Origin: Ciona savignyi
Lineage: Eukaryota; Chordata; Ascidiacea; Phlebobranchia; Cionidae
NCBI GenBank assembly: GCA_000149265.1
Contig: CH003163.1
Location: forward strand, 949,878-1,013,877
Reading direction: 5' to 3'
Length of the DNA stretch: 64,000 bases
Shown one piece after another: positions 24,732 to 36,700 of the stretch (position 1 is its first letter; each line of letters starts with the position of its first letter). The translations under genes were made by a program, and so were the position numbers. The notes below the pieces were generated by a model. The model was not told the DNA's origin and did not search any database. It saw only the letters and a list, made by a program, of their open reading frames with translations.

Positions 24732-27300
24732 GGATAGGATACTCATATTTATCCGGTCTGACATAGAAAGTATAAACTTCTGAAATGCAAACAAATATGT
24801 ATTAGATATTCAGTGTTAAGTTTTGGATCTAGTACAGAGGATTCCCGATATAGCAAAATATTTTTGTTAGAAAATATTTCGGGAGTATGTAAAGGGATTT
24901 TTCATCTTGAAGGATTCAAACAATCAGGTCAAGGAATTTTCAGGATTGTTAGCTACGATTGTCTAGCTAGAAGAATTGTGGTAAATAGGCAACGAGTTAC
25001 CGCGCTGTCAGTCCAAAGTTTAACGTCAATCCAAAAAAATATAAATTGATATTCGGTTTATTTTTTAGCCGCGTTTCGACCGGAAATGTTGCTTAAAGAG
25101 GTGTAGATATAAACGAATTCGACAAGAATTAAGATCCTAAACATGTTTGGTTTGGTAACTTAGCAACACACCAGGGTATGATTGAATGACAAAACAGGTT
25201 GAAATTGTAATACATGTCAGATAATATGGTCCAGATACGAATCTGACAAACAAATGTACTGTTTACTAAAAACGAATATTAAGTTTGATTTGTTTAACTC
25301 AAGAAACCATACGTTTTTTCTTGCAACAACAAACTATACTAAAGGGATAAAATATACTAATTGTGGTTAGGCACCATACATACATAAAACATTTAACGTA
25401 TACAAAATGTGTTTTGCAAATGGCGGTTCTACGTTTTGCCGTCATTTTGCTGTTTCTATTCTGTGATTTTTTCTTCAATTATACCATACGCTGTATTTAA
25501 TTTAATTATTAAACATGGGGCCAAAAATGAAAAAACTAACACTAAACTTGATAAGATTTACCTAGAATCCTTGACGTTGTGAATTACCCAGAGTTAACCT
25601 TCCACGATTTAACTTGTCGGGCTGTCATAATTGTCGGGTTGCACCCACGCATCAAACTTATATTTATTTTATTTGCACCATCCACCATAAATAAACTAAA
25701 TGGCTAACTGTCCGATGTGGTTAAATGCAAAAAAATATATATATAAACCGAAAGATAAAAAGCAGACGCTACAAACTATACCAAGTTATTCGCTTCAATT
25801 GTCAATGCAATTAATGTTAGCACACGTCTGGGGTTTGTAATAGCTAACCTTAGAGGACAAAGTCAAGTCGATGGCATTAAGGCAGGAAGGCATCATTTAT
25901 TAGCTATTTCCGAGCGTTAAATACTGATCGCGTCTGTACCGACTTCTAATAGACACTTGGTTGACATCCTTTAGTTTAAAACGCACAATTATAAAGGGAG
26001 AAGTTAAACCAAAATGTCAGCTAATATGATGATCTAGAACGGAGATAAAGATTTGGTAACTCAAGAACTCATCAGTTTTTGTTTGCAAAAACGTTAATAA
26101 TCAAATGAACAACATCGTCATTTTAAGTGTTAAAGCATCACTTTAACTTACCTTACTTTAAATTTATATAGGATTTAAGTAAAACTTGGGGCAAAGAGGG
26201 GTAATGGGGGTCACTAATACTAAGAATGTTCTTCATACTTTTTACTTTACATTGCATTAACACCAGGCCAGCAGTAAAAATGCGATGTTAAGTACTGGAA
26301 ACACATACTGCACAGGTGCTGGGCGTGAAATTGTAAATAGATACCTGAGACCGGTAATAATTATAACCCCCGGTAAATGAATTGTTCGTGCAGGAATACG
26401 ATTTATATACTCGTTGTAAGTTAAATGTTTATGTCGGCTAATTGTGGCACCCCTAGTACGCGTGCCACAATTACAGCAACATTTACAGCGTTTTTATATC
26501 GGTAATTGCCATCTTATATTCAAAAGGGGAAACACTACAAAGTATGTTGCCCTTCTGTAAATGAATTAATTAAATATCTTAAAGGAAATAACATGTAATT
26601 GATAGCATCTTAATCTCAAGTTCCATTCCCACACAAAAAATTGCAATTGGTTAGAATCACTACCGGTATCAATATGAATGTAATAATCATTAATCATGTA
26701 ATTTCCCGTTGTGAGCATAGCATTTTACGACTGAACGCGTACAGAGTGCAATAGAATGTAACCTATAGGTAGGCTGTTCTTGGCATTGATTAATCTACCG
26801 CATCGCCCCTAGGGACTCTATCGTAAGCTCTACTCGAAATATGTGTTACAATGTCTTATCTGTGCGTCTTACCCGCCTATTTGCATTTATATGCCCTGTT
26901 GTAGTATGTTTTTATACTGCTTGCATCAATACAAGAATTTTATACATAATATTAAGAGATGCTCACTCCAGGTTACCGAGAACCAAGCCTAAAATGTAAC
27001 ATGTGTACGGTTTCCCAACTGTATAAAGCTACATCCGTGAAACAACCCGATTTGATTGATTCGGATACAAACCTTAATTTATAGGGTAGGCCTATTTCCC
27101 AGTATAAATTTTTACTTTTTATGTATTTGAAAATGCACAGCTAACGTTCCATCAAATCTAACTTAAATTAAATCACCACCAGCTTAGCACTAAAAATGGT
27201 CTTATGGTTTGGACGATAAAATACTCATGGGAGATGGGCCCCTGCAGACGGTAATCATGTATTAATCAATAATGCTTCAGTCATGATAGTACCCGAATTA
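24732..27300. other. Intergenic, no gene recognised
   Basis: AT-rich sequence upstream of SLC22. A short plus-strand frame at 24813-25049 has no recognisable features. A perfect 12-bp inverted repeat is listed separately at 26439-26473. I see no splice-linked coding series and no young SINE in this stretch. Confidence 0.6.
26439..26473. other. Perfect 12-bp inverted repeat with 11-bp spacer
   Basis: The arms TAATTGTGGCAC and GTGCCACAATTA flank CCCTAGTACGC. It could form a hairpin in RNA or be a two-fold symmetric protein site; no neighbouring gene explains it. Confidence 0.7.
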
Positions 27301-27310
27301 CATTTTTTAC

Positions 27311-27619
27311 CAACCTTTTTGCAAAATGTGGAACAACTGCGAAAGTCAGCGATCCGTAACGACCATCGCGACTATGGCGAATGGGTGGCAAAGGTGGATG
27401 CCGTTCGCTTTTTTCCAGGACGCTATCTTTGCTGGATTTCCGGACGACTCTGGTGCCATTTTTTTTGTCGATGATACGCTTCGGCCGACAAAAAAGATTC
27501 CAAGCGCACCCGGCCACAGAAAAGCCGCTAGCTACAAAGATGAATGTCACCCCTTAAACGATGAATGCCACTCAAACGATTTATGCGAAAACTCGGATAA
27601 CCGATGCCAAACCGATTGA
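27311..27619 (+). other. GC-richer island with an open frame of unknown meaning
   Basis: About 300 bp with clearly higher GC content than its surroundings stays open on the plus strand (97 codons from 27326) and on the minus strand (89 codons from 27550). The plus frame includes FFQDAIFAGFPDDSGAIFFV and a C-terminal stretch with paired cysteines (DECHPLNDECHSNDLCENS). I recognise no family and see no convincing splice partners. It may be an exon, a decayed insert or a CpG-rich regulatory patch. Confidence 0.3.
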
Positions 27620-28014
27620 TAGTGTCGCCAACAATGTTTTCTCGGAAATAGACATTTATGTCCACCACGTATTGGGAAATCACCTGTGTATGGTCAGGAG
27701 TTTTACACTTGCTGCCGATGTCTAGAAGCTGAAGTTGACCCGATGTCTAGAAGCTGAAATGTTCCTTTATTCTTCTTTATAAGTGACATAGTAAATTGCA
27801 TTCAGTTTAACTGAGACATACCTAAAGCTGCTCTGCAAGCAGGCGATTATTTTGGTCATCCTTCTATAAAAACAATTTCGACACTAAATTGAAAATAAAA
27901 TATACACGAAAAAGGCCAAGCCAGCAATGCACCGTATGGCATAATGTGAGAAGGATTTCATAGAAGGCATGGAATCTAATGTGGGAATTAAAGCCGGTTC
28001 AAGCACGCCACAGG

Positions 28015-28230
28015 AAATGAGGTAAAGTCCGGTTACCGGAGCTATTGCAGGGTGATGTAAATGATTAAGACGTTTCTTCAGTTTTTAGTACACATTAATC
28101 CGCTGGGTTCAGGCTATGTCCGCTAAGTGCCTTGCCCAAGGACACATTCGACTAGCTAGCGACCAGTTTCTATGCTACAACCCTTCGGCTGAAAGGCGAC
28201 GCACCAATTCACCAAACTAGTCGGCGGGCA
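28015..28230 (-). mobile_element. Family B SINE, tail-truncated
   Basis: Sense on the minus strand. It starts inside the GGTTACCGGAGCTATTGCAG block and runs through CCTTGCCCAAGGACACA to a well-kept head (CAACCCTTCGGCTGAAAGGC, then ACCAATTCACCAAACTAGTC). The 3' third with the ATCCT tail is absent. Confidence 0.75.
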
Positions 28231-28961
28231 CTAAAAATGCACAGGCATCATTAAGCTAAGCTACTCAACCGTCCAACCTCTACCAGGTCATATATCAAAT
28301 GGGGGAGAGATTTAAACTATAATAGCAAAAAAAGAAAGAATTGAGTCGTTCCGCATGAACCAATGAGATAGCCTACAGCCAATCAGAACAGGTAGTTGAA
28401 GACTAGTAAATGTGTTTGCTTTGCTATTGTTTGACGCCGAAAACCCAATAAATAAAAATCAAACTGGTTTATTTTTAAAACACTGGCAAACTGTACTGCA
28501 GTCACACTAGTATGCGACTGCAATAGCTTATATAGTAATTACCCTTCAACAAAGATTAAAAATGGTTTATAAATATACACAACTAATTACTGAATTGGCT
28601 TTATACTTAACACAAACCCAACCCAAACCCACAGGTTACAGCAGTTAGAAAAGTAAAAAGCATGGTGTCATCAGAAAAATGTGTACAGGCTGTTAAAACT
28701 TAAAAACACATTTAGCAGCAACATTTTTGGGAACAAGTGTGTTTTTGTTATCCAACCAACTATACCATTTTGCATGTACTTATTAAAACGAATCGTCAAT
28801 TTAGGTATACCAAAGTGCTGTTAGATTTCAACCCAAAAGGAGCAATTAAGAATCTGTGATATTGTGAGTCCGTTAGTGGCGAACATTTAAAAAGCAAATA
28901 AGATAAATTCATTTTTGGAACGAGTTTACAAGTGTATTATCCAACCATCTACCAACAACAA

Positions 28962-29166
28962 AATAGTTTTGTCGATTGGCTACAAAAAAAAGATTTAAGG
29001 ATCGGCAAATTAGTTTTGTCGATTTGCAAAAGAGTTTTAACGATTGGCTGCAAAAAAAGATTTGCGGATCGGCAAAATAGTTTTGTAGATTTGCAAAAGA
29101 GTTTTGTGGATTGGCCGCAAAAAAAGATTTGCGAATCGGCAAAATAGTTTTGACGATTACAAAATA
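28962..29166. repeat. 68-bp tandem repeat, about three copies
   Basis: The unit contains AGTTTTGTCGATTGGC, a run of A, GATTTGCGGATCGGCAAA and TTTTGTCGATTTGCAAAAG. Within each unit, the AGTTTTGTCGATT motif recurs about every 34-46 bp, so the array has internal sub-repeats. Copies differ by several bases. Confidence 0.85.
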
Positions 29167-29367
29167 GTTTTGTATACAAAACATACTGATATAAAGTTCA
29201 GGAATGCCCTTATGGGCAACCATAATTTATTATTGCTTGTATATATTAGTAATATAAACTGTAAGCAAAAACAAATGCCATTGTCTAATTTGAACAGATA
29301 CAATACATTTATCCGAGATTTTAATTTTTGGTTGTCCAAATGCAATATAATGGCACCACTTTGATTA

Positions 29368-29457
29368 CTACGCCACAAAGATTGGTTCTGGCATAAAACT
29401 TGGCAGAAGAACATCCAAAATAATCTGAGACACCTCTGGTACAGTAGTGGAAGCCAT
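29368..29457 (-). CDS. Possible terminal exon or micro-ORF, 29 codons
   Basis: The minus strand reads MASTTVPEVSQIILDVLLPS and then FMPEPIFVA followed by TAG, with a codon pattern that looks protein-like. An AG acceptor-like site (GTACCAG) lies inside it. It does not continue the PLAC8 gene, whose last exon is at 30424-30471. I cannot link it to other exons. Confidence 0.22.
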   Translation of the reverse strand: MASTTVPEVSQIILDVLLPSFMPEPIFVA

Positions 29458-29469
29458 GTAGTGTACAAA

Positions 29470-30281
29470 TGTTACGTCAAGAAGGTTAGTTGTTCAGGTG
29501 GTGATACTGATCTATATAGTTGCCTAGTGTTTATTTTTTATGATTGGTGTCAGTCTATATGTAACTTAGGTAGAAGTTAGGTTGTCATTCTTGTGAAATC
29601 CCGGAGAGAGACAAAAACCGGAAAACTTAAACTGAAAAACTTGGGTTGATGTCAACCATTAAAACAACCAAACAGTAGCACAGGAAAGGGAAAGCGTGCG
29701 TAAAACGAGAGAATAATCATTATCAACGCTTGGAAAATCAAACTTGTGCGGGGAGAGAAAAAATAAAAATAAACGCCGTGAAATGTATGTATAACACTTA
29801 AAGCGGTGAGTAGTTAAAAATCAGTCAACAACGTTAAAATAATGAAGTGTACGCAATAAAACAAAAGCAGGTGCATTAGTTCTGTTAATATATTCGTCTT
29901 ACAATGCTCTCTCTAATAGACTAAGCAAGCCAGGTAGGTATATTTTAATCTAATTATTTTAACAGACAAAGACATATTGAACTTACACTTATATTAATAG
30001 CTTTTAAATTGGACTCGGTAGTAAGTTTGATCTGTTATAAATAAACGAAAACGGTCATACTTTTAGAATCATAGGCCTCTTGCAGCACTAATTTCGTTTT
30101 CAACAACACAAATGACAATGATGACTTTAGTTTATTGTTATTTGTACAATTATTTTCGTACTAAAATTCGGAATAGAAATAAGGTTGGCACTGTAAAAAT
30201 TAACAAACTATAAAGTGACACTTTGTTTAACAATATTAGAATAAATGAAAATGCAAGAAGGCTTGCTACGTTTATTTGAAT
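29470..30281. other. Intergenic, no gene recognised
   Basis: AT-rich sequence downstream of the PLAC8 gene. No coding pattern or family was seen. Confidence 0.5.
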
Positions 30282-30393
30282 ATTTTTTGCCAGGCTCAGT
30301 TTCGATCCCAAGATGGGCTCGTCACTCAGTCCGTTTTTTTTTGTAAATGGAATTGGTATACGAATCGGTCGCGTTAACCATACGGCCACACTT
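30282..30393 (-). mobile_element. Family A SINE in the PLAC8 3' untranslated region
   Basis: Sense on the minus strand: GTGTGGCCGTATGGTTAACG (A box), GGGATCGAAACTGAGCC (B box), then an A-rich end. A short duplication (TATTCAA) may flank it. It begins about 30 bp after the PLAC8 stop, and the AATAAA that could end the transcript (30271-30276, minus) lies just beyond it. Confidence 0.75.
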
Positions 30394-30423
30394 GAATAAT
30401 TAGAATTCGTAAAAATAAGAAGT

Positions 30424-33400
30424 TCACTGGCGCGCCATCGACTGGCCAATAGAGCTTGGCCCGTCCAGTTCCTGCAGTAAGGGTTAATAAGTGGGGGTAA
30501 TGTTAAAATTGAAAAGCACGTCGTGGCCTAGCCGGTTTTACTCGGACTGTTTAGCTTTGTTTGGTAGCTAATTGTAAAGTCCTAGTATTTACAACATAGT
30601 GTGATGGTCTGCTGCTCTGAAACGTGAATGCACTGGCCGGACTGAAGTTGAAAATAGGATAGAATAGTTTTAGCAAAAAGCATAAATCAAGTATAGTACT
30701 TTTTATATTAAAGCGTTTCGGAATGATGTTTCAGTTCATTTTCAATGAACGGCATAATTCCAAAATCGTAAATATCATTACAAAACCTTAGAACTTAATG
30801 TTTTGGTTTGATAATCATGGTTATCTGTTTATAAAGGGATTGAGAAAACGGGCGTTATATGATATACAGTCTGGTTACAAAAGATATTACATAGTATGTT
30901 GTACATGTTGAAAACTGATGTAGGCAACGTCCACTAACTGCCTATAACCCACAGTCGACTAACTAGTCGCTGTGCGTCATCTTTATTGTTTGACAGTTCG
31001 AGAAGTAAAAAATTCGTTATTCGGGCGAATTAATGACTGATTTACGAATGCTCCAATAGCCTAGGAAAATTAACCATACAACTCAAAGTACAAATGGGTA
31101 CTACTAAATTTAGGAAACGGGTCTAGATCATATACGGCACACTACAATAGCTCCGGCAACACGAAAATGGTGGACGAGATAATGGGACGGTTGTCCGTGT
31201 GACAACGTCCATTGCGTTTTTCCATACAAAAGAATAAACGTGATTATCCTGTTCTATCAATGACAAAATGCACCAGAAAGCCTATGTCGATACAGAGTTA
31301 AAAATCTCTACAAACCGCATAATAACGATGTACTGTCAAGTGGCACAAACTCCCATTACAGGTTAAAAATTAACAACTCCAAACATGGAAAGTGTCAAGG
31401 TCTTTCAGAGTAGGCGATTGTCGTAAATAATGTCAAAATTTCAAACAGTAAAGAATCTTAAGGCTTAAAAAAAACTTACCCTCGCTGTTTGTACAATTAC
31501 GCAGAATGGGCAGAACATGGAGACAATACAATCATTGCAGAATCCTCCCTGCGAATATAGTTATTGATTAAACCTTAACAGGGCACATTAATTATTTTCT
31601 ACACTTTCTGTAACAGTACGATACGGTTTCGAGCAAGCAGTGAAAACTAGAACAAATATGAAGTCGTACATCAATGCCTTTGCTTTCTCTGACGCTTTCC
31701 CGAGTTTTTGCAACACAGTACCATCCAACTGGGCCCAACAAGGTTGCAAGCCCACACATCAAACAAGAACCCCTGCCCGCCTTTTCAGCATTCTTCCCTG
31801 TGATGTAAATGGAATCGGAAACTTTAAGCTACACTATACATATTTTTCCAGCGGTAAATATATAAAAAAATGAACAACATAGTGAATTACATAATTTGAA
31901 TTTTGTTTACTGAATTACAGCGTGAAAAACAATTCTTCAGAGCCAATCGATGTGGGTGTTTGTTGTTCGTAATACGTATTAGCTCTATAAATTTTACAGG
32001 CTATAAAGTGGTTTAGAAAAGCGACAACTGTACCTGCCACCCAGCATGGAAGGAAGTATGCCATGATGCAAGTTCCCAGGTTCCCGAAGCAGCCACACAA
32101 GCCGAATTGCCATTCTCCCATTGCTGATTTTTAAACACAAGAATAACCTATAAATCAAACTTATACAGAAAGCTGGTCGCTATGAAATAATAGTCAATAT
32201 TTGCTTTAATTTTGGAATATTAGGGTATATTTATCTAACTGTGTAATCAGTATTTCGGCTAAGGTTTGATAAAGGATAAAATAGAATATTCATTTTTATC
32301 CCCGTGAATGGGAAAACCAAGGGGGTTAACATACGGGCAATCTTCAGATCACCTCGCGCCCACCGTCGGGTTACCGAAGCTATTGCAATGGGTTGTATAT
32401 TATACATACATTCCTTCAATTTGGTAGAACCTAATATTCCACTGGCTTCAGACAATGTCCGTTAAGTGCTTTACCCAAGGACACAACCGAAGAGCTAGCG
32501 AACAGTTTCGAAGCTACAACCTTTCGGTTGAAAGGCGTCGCTCTAAACCACTATACCAACCGGTCGGATAACAGGTTACGTGCTTAGACGATTCTACAGC
32601 CCATTGCATAATAGTGCTATATTAACCTAAGCATTTATTTCCATTTTTTACATGTGTCCTTATATTTATAGACTATACATAAAACTATGGGTTTGGCATC
32701 ACTCATATATGCTGCATCAGATTCGCGGCATATATACAGTTATTTACTTCTATACCATTTAATCATCCTAAGTGGTTTATAATTGTCGGTTTTGGGCATA
32801 TCAAAGAAAATATATAAATGTATGTTTGTAAATACATATATATAATTTGATTTTTATTTTGTGATAAATGACTTTGTTCCTTCCGCTATTTTCACTGATT
32901 TCAGAAAAAACTGTTACGCAGCCAAATTTCGTATCAATATATTTTAAGGCAAATGGAAAATTGCATAAACGTATTTTTCTATAGATACATTGATATATTA
33001 TATCTTATCGTTAAAGTTTGTAGGCCAAACAGGATAAGAGATTGTACAATCGCTACAATCCTTTTTAGTGTGATAACGTAGGGCATTATAACACAGGGCT
33101 ATTGCAGTGGTTTATGTTGAGATACGTTTCTTTCGTGTTTTTTAAAACGACAAGCTACCGGAGATTAAGCAATATCCACCGAGTTATCAAAAGCCACAAG
33201 TAACTTACTAGAGGTTGGTTTTGATCTACATTTTGCTACCATATAAAAACCTGACGGGAAAACATGAGAAATATGCTGCCAACTCTAAAACTATAAAAAC
33301 CTAACCCTAATTTCAATAAATATCAAATCCTCCCAATCTGACATATAGTTTAAAATTCGCAAGCCGTGTGTGTGATTGATTCGTGTATGTAGACATATCT

Positions 33401-33716
33401 CAGATCTGTAAAAAAAAACTACACAATACCTGAAATGCTAATATAACTCTTCGATAAAAAACTACCTTGAACCAGACAACGAAAAAATATAGAACAGGTT
33501 ATCGTACAGCCACCGCCCTTGAATTGCCTTTTTCCTTAGCGGGGATTTACGTTTACCAAGGTTGCCTAGCAATAGGCATTTGCGTAGTAAAACATACAAA
33601 CGCAAATGCGGCTATTTTATTATGTGCCTATGTCGTAAATGGTTAACTCGTTGTTAAAAAAACGTTTTAAACTAAGGTTACTAAAGGTTGATAAACATAC
33701 TTTCGAAGTCCATCAT
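30424..33716 (-). CDS. PLAC8/cornifelin-family cysteine-rich protein, 116 aa
   Basis: PLAC8-family proteins are small cysteine-rich proteins, often membrane-associated, with roles in growth control and ion homeostasis that differ between members. Five exons (33701-33716, 32034-32123, 31670-31797, 31480-31548, 30424-30471) join in phase to 117 codons including the stop; human PLAC8 has 115 residues. The start MMDFETMGEW follows an in-frame TAA, and the first coding exon is only 16 nt. Family marks are GLCGCFGNLGTC, a hydrophobic stretch IMAYFLPCWVAG, GPVGWYCVAKTRESVRESKG (the charged RxxxRxxxG loop) and CNDCIVSMFCPFCVIVQTAR. The usual CPC of the first cysteine motif reads LPC here. The C-terminus is ELDGPSSIGQSMARQ. 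Intron 1 holds a Family B SINE. Confidence 0.9.
30860..31250. repeat. Two old Family B SINE pieces in opposite orientation
   Basis: At about 30865-31000 the plus strand shows reverse-sense blocks (GGTTACAAAAG, TGTTGTACATG, GGCAACGTCCACTAACTGCC). At about 31115-31250 it shows forward-sense blocks (CACACTACAATAGCTCCGGC, then TTTTTCCATACAAAAGAATA, then GATTATCCTG). Both are strongly diverged. Confidence 0.5.
32272..32570 (-). mobile_element. Family B SINE in PLAC8 intron 1
   Basis: One of the best-preserved copies, sense on the minus strand. The tail is at 32275, and AACCAAGGGGGTTAACATAC, then CACCGTCGGGTTACC, then CCCAAGGACACAACCG follow on the plus strand. The tRNA-like head (CAACCTTTCGGTTGAAAGGC, then ACCACTATACCAACCGG) is at 32515-32565. 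Confidence 0.82.
33050..33235 (-). repeat. Old Family B SINE remnant
   Basis: Decayed blocks on the plus strand: ACACAGGGCTATTGCAGTGG, TTCTTTCGTGTTTTTTAAAA, GAGATTAAGCAATATCC and GGTTGGTTTTGATCTACA. The order fits Family B in reverse; the identity is weak. Confidence 0.45.
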
Positions 33717-36700
33717 GGGTTATGGCGAAGACGGACGTTTTGGTATATACGGAGCCGACATATGTGGACAAGCTTGATTCTGGTCTGAAGGGTGGCTGCT
33801 TCAATACCCAACCTGCTGCACAAAACACAACTTTCGTTATAAACTAGGACAAAAACTGTATATGGCCCTGCAACGCCTTGCATCCAACAAATGCATTTCT
33901 TAAAAAATGATAAATTTATTTAGAAAATGGTAAATAGGTAGCAAAGTGGGAAAGATATTGGGTCACATTGTAATATTCCAACCTACGTTGTTTAAAATCC
34001 AGGCAATACATTCTTCCATCGACAAACAAGGTGATTATTGTAAAATGCGTAGGCCAACGATTTAAATGACGTAAAAGCAAACATCGTTATTGATAATACC
34101 ATCGTACGTACCGGGCATCATGATTTATTCCCTAAATACTTCGCGCGGGTGTGCTCGGGAATTAGAGGAAATTAACAAAGTCAGGAATATGGACCAATAA
34201 CCATCTATTCTAGAGGTTAGGCGGTATATATAGCTGGCCATTTGGACAAGAACCTTATATAAATACACATATATATATAAATAAATGTTTATATATAATA
34301 AACCACCTTGCAGCAAAAGGCCGAGTTTTTACAACTACTCTGTCGTGGGTTATGATTGTAAAACGTTTAATCGTACTCATAAAATCAGTTGAATCTATAA
34401 TATGGGCTCTCATTCAGACACTTTAATTACGTACTCAAACTCTTAAAGACGAGGGAGGTTGTTAAGTGCTATACGAGCCCATAGGTAAATATAGTACAAC
34501 CAAGTAGGTTACGTATAGGAACAAACTTAATTTTTTTTATTAAGTGTTCAACTTTTACACCGTTTTACGATTGTCTGTTATTCGTTTTCTTGCCTTTAAT
34601 TTAAAGCATTTGTCTTATTGTGTTATTAAGGATAACCGATAACACTAACTGTTGGTTTAACTATGACAATATAAATGTGTTTGAATCTATAAACTGTGTT
34701 GACAGACGCGTCAGAGTAAATATAGAATGAAAAACCTAGCCCAGCACCTTTCATTTTAGGTATATACATTTATACATTGCAGCATTCTAGTTCGAATTGC
34801 TCTTGACTTAAAACTAACGATGCTGTTTGACGAACATATTGATATAAATGTTTCAATATACCGGAAAAACTCTATAAGTGCACCACGGCGCACTATTTTT
34901 CAATCTCTTGAACCATCTTTAACCCTTTATAAACGAGATTGTTTTTGCGCAGTTTGCGCGTTTTGACCGAGTCCGCTTTGTAGTGCTCTAGCGCCTCTCG
35001 TGTTATAGTTAGAGCAAAATGTTCAACACTAGAGTTGTTCGAAATAAAATTTCCAAAATTTCTGAAATTTTTATTTTTTGATGACGTCACTACTTAGGGG
35101 TCCACGTCATATTCTTTCTTATACAATGTTATAGTTTTTGATCTGTTGACAATACAGCCTAACTTATTTTTACAAAGTTACTCAGAAACACATTTCCTAC
35201 AATTATATTATAATTTTGGTTTGATGACGTCATCAAAATAATATTACGTCACTAATTCCATGTTACAGGTTCACCCATGCCAAATTTTTTTTCTGTTTTT
35301 TTATTATAAAAAATGTTAGAATAGAAATTTAGATTACTATCAAGTCCATATTTCCTTATATTACTACTTTTCCCTTAAAATAAACTATAAATGAAGGGTT
35401 TGAACCTAATTGTGGACTATAACCGTAAAGATACTCAAAACCCCCCCAAAAATGTAAAAAAAACAGGTAAGATCACATTCGGGACATCCCAATAAGCGAA
35501 ACTGATTCTACTGCCATAGAGACATTAAATGAAACAAACATTTTGAGCGTGATATTAAAAAAACGTTTTTTGTAATCATATTTCCTCAAAATTACACCAA
35601 AAAAAGTCATAAAATTCAACTAAACTTTACTTCAAAATTTCAAATGCAAAGTTATGTTTATTTTTGCTGTTTTCAAAGGATATATCATATACCTTTCCAA
35701 TAAGACCAAACTTTAGCAGTTTCGACAAGAAATTTTGGAGATTTTTTATTTTGAATGAGCATATGTCAAAAAGGACAAATTTGTTCTTATCGTTTCTAAA
35801 GGGTTAAGAGTATTGTTTTCGCCTATATATTTTGGCGGTCGCGTCCACTATAATAAGTTAAGTACATTTTCGTTCGAATGACGTGTTTTAACCGCTGTTT
35901 CTATTTCGTGCCTTGTTTTGCTTCATTTTCCATTATTTAATACTGAGGCAAAAAAATATTTAAAGGCAAAAATGAATAAACTGAAAAACCACCTGAAACT
36001 AAACTATATTGGTGTTCTTAAATTAGAGTGTTGTGTTCCATTTCTAAACTAGCTGGACAGAATTTTGAGATGGTAAATTTAATTATTGACAAGAAAAACA
36101 TCCAACACAGTTAACGTCTAAAGAACGAAAAAACATTAAACAATTACTGGTAAGTAATTAAAATTTTACTGGTGAAAATCAGGTGAAACTTGTATTGGGC
36201 GTTCAATTACAGGTGGCGCATAAACAGAGGTGGTTTTCAAATAAGAGGTTTCACATATATATATATATATATATATAATAACGTATTAATAGTGGTCTGC
36301 CAAAATAGTTTAGTTTTACCATCGTTCATTAGGTTGATTGGACTAACTATCATTCAAAGAACAAACAGACAAAAAATCAGCAACGATATAAAGTATAAAC
36401 GAAAATACATGAGGCGGTGCAATTATTTTATTTAATTTTTTTTACGTATTTTGAGATAAGAATTTTGTTAGCATAAATCAGTTTGGTTCCTACGATTAAT
36501 CTAGAATCTAGATCAATAATTTTACATCGCTTTAAAATAAACTGAAAGAAAGAACAAAAAAAACATTTTTCGTGCTATTTTAATTAGGAAAAATAAAATT
36601 CCATGAATGTCTGATTAAATCATTGTATGTTTTGATTACACTTATCATTAATGTTAACAAAAAAAATATTTTTATTTTAAAGGAAAAGTATTAAAATACA

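Noticed and set aside
30150-30449. Minus-strand 99-codon frame across the PLAC8 end
   Set aside because: It reads through a Family A SINE in a frame different from the PLAC8 last exon, so it is a chance frame.
34893-35090. 65-codon minus-strand frame starting MTSSKNKN
   Set aside because: It lies in and runs over the left end of the piggyBac-type element, is too short for a transposase and shows none of its motifs.
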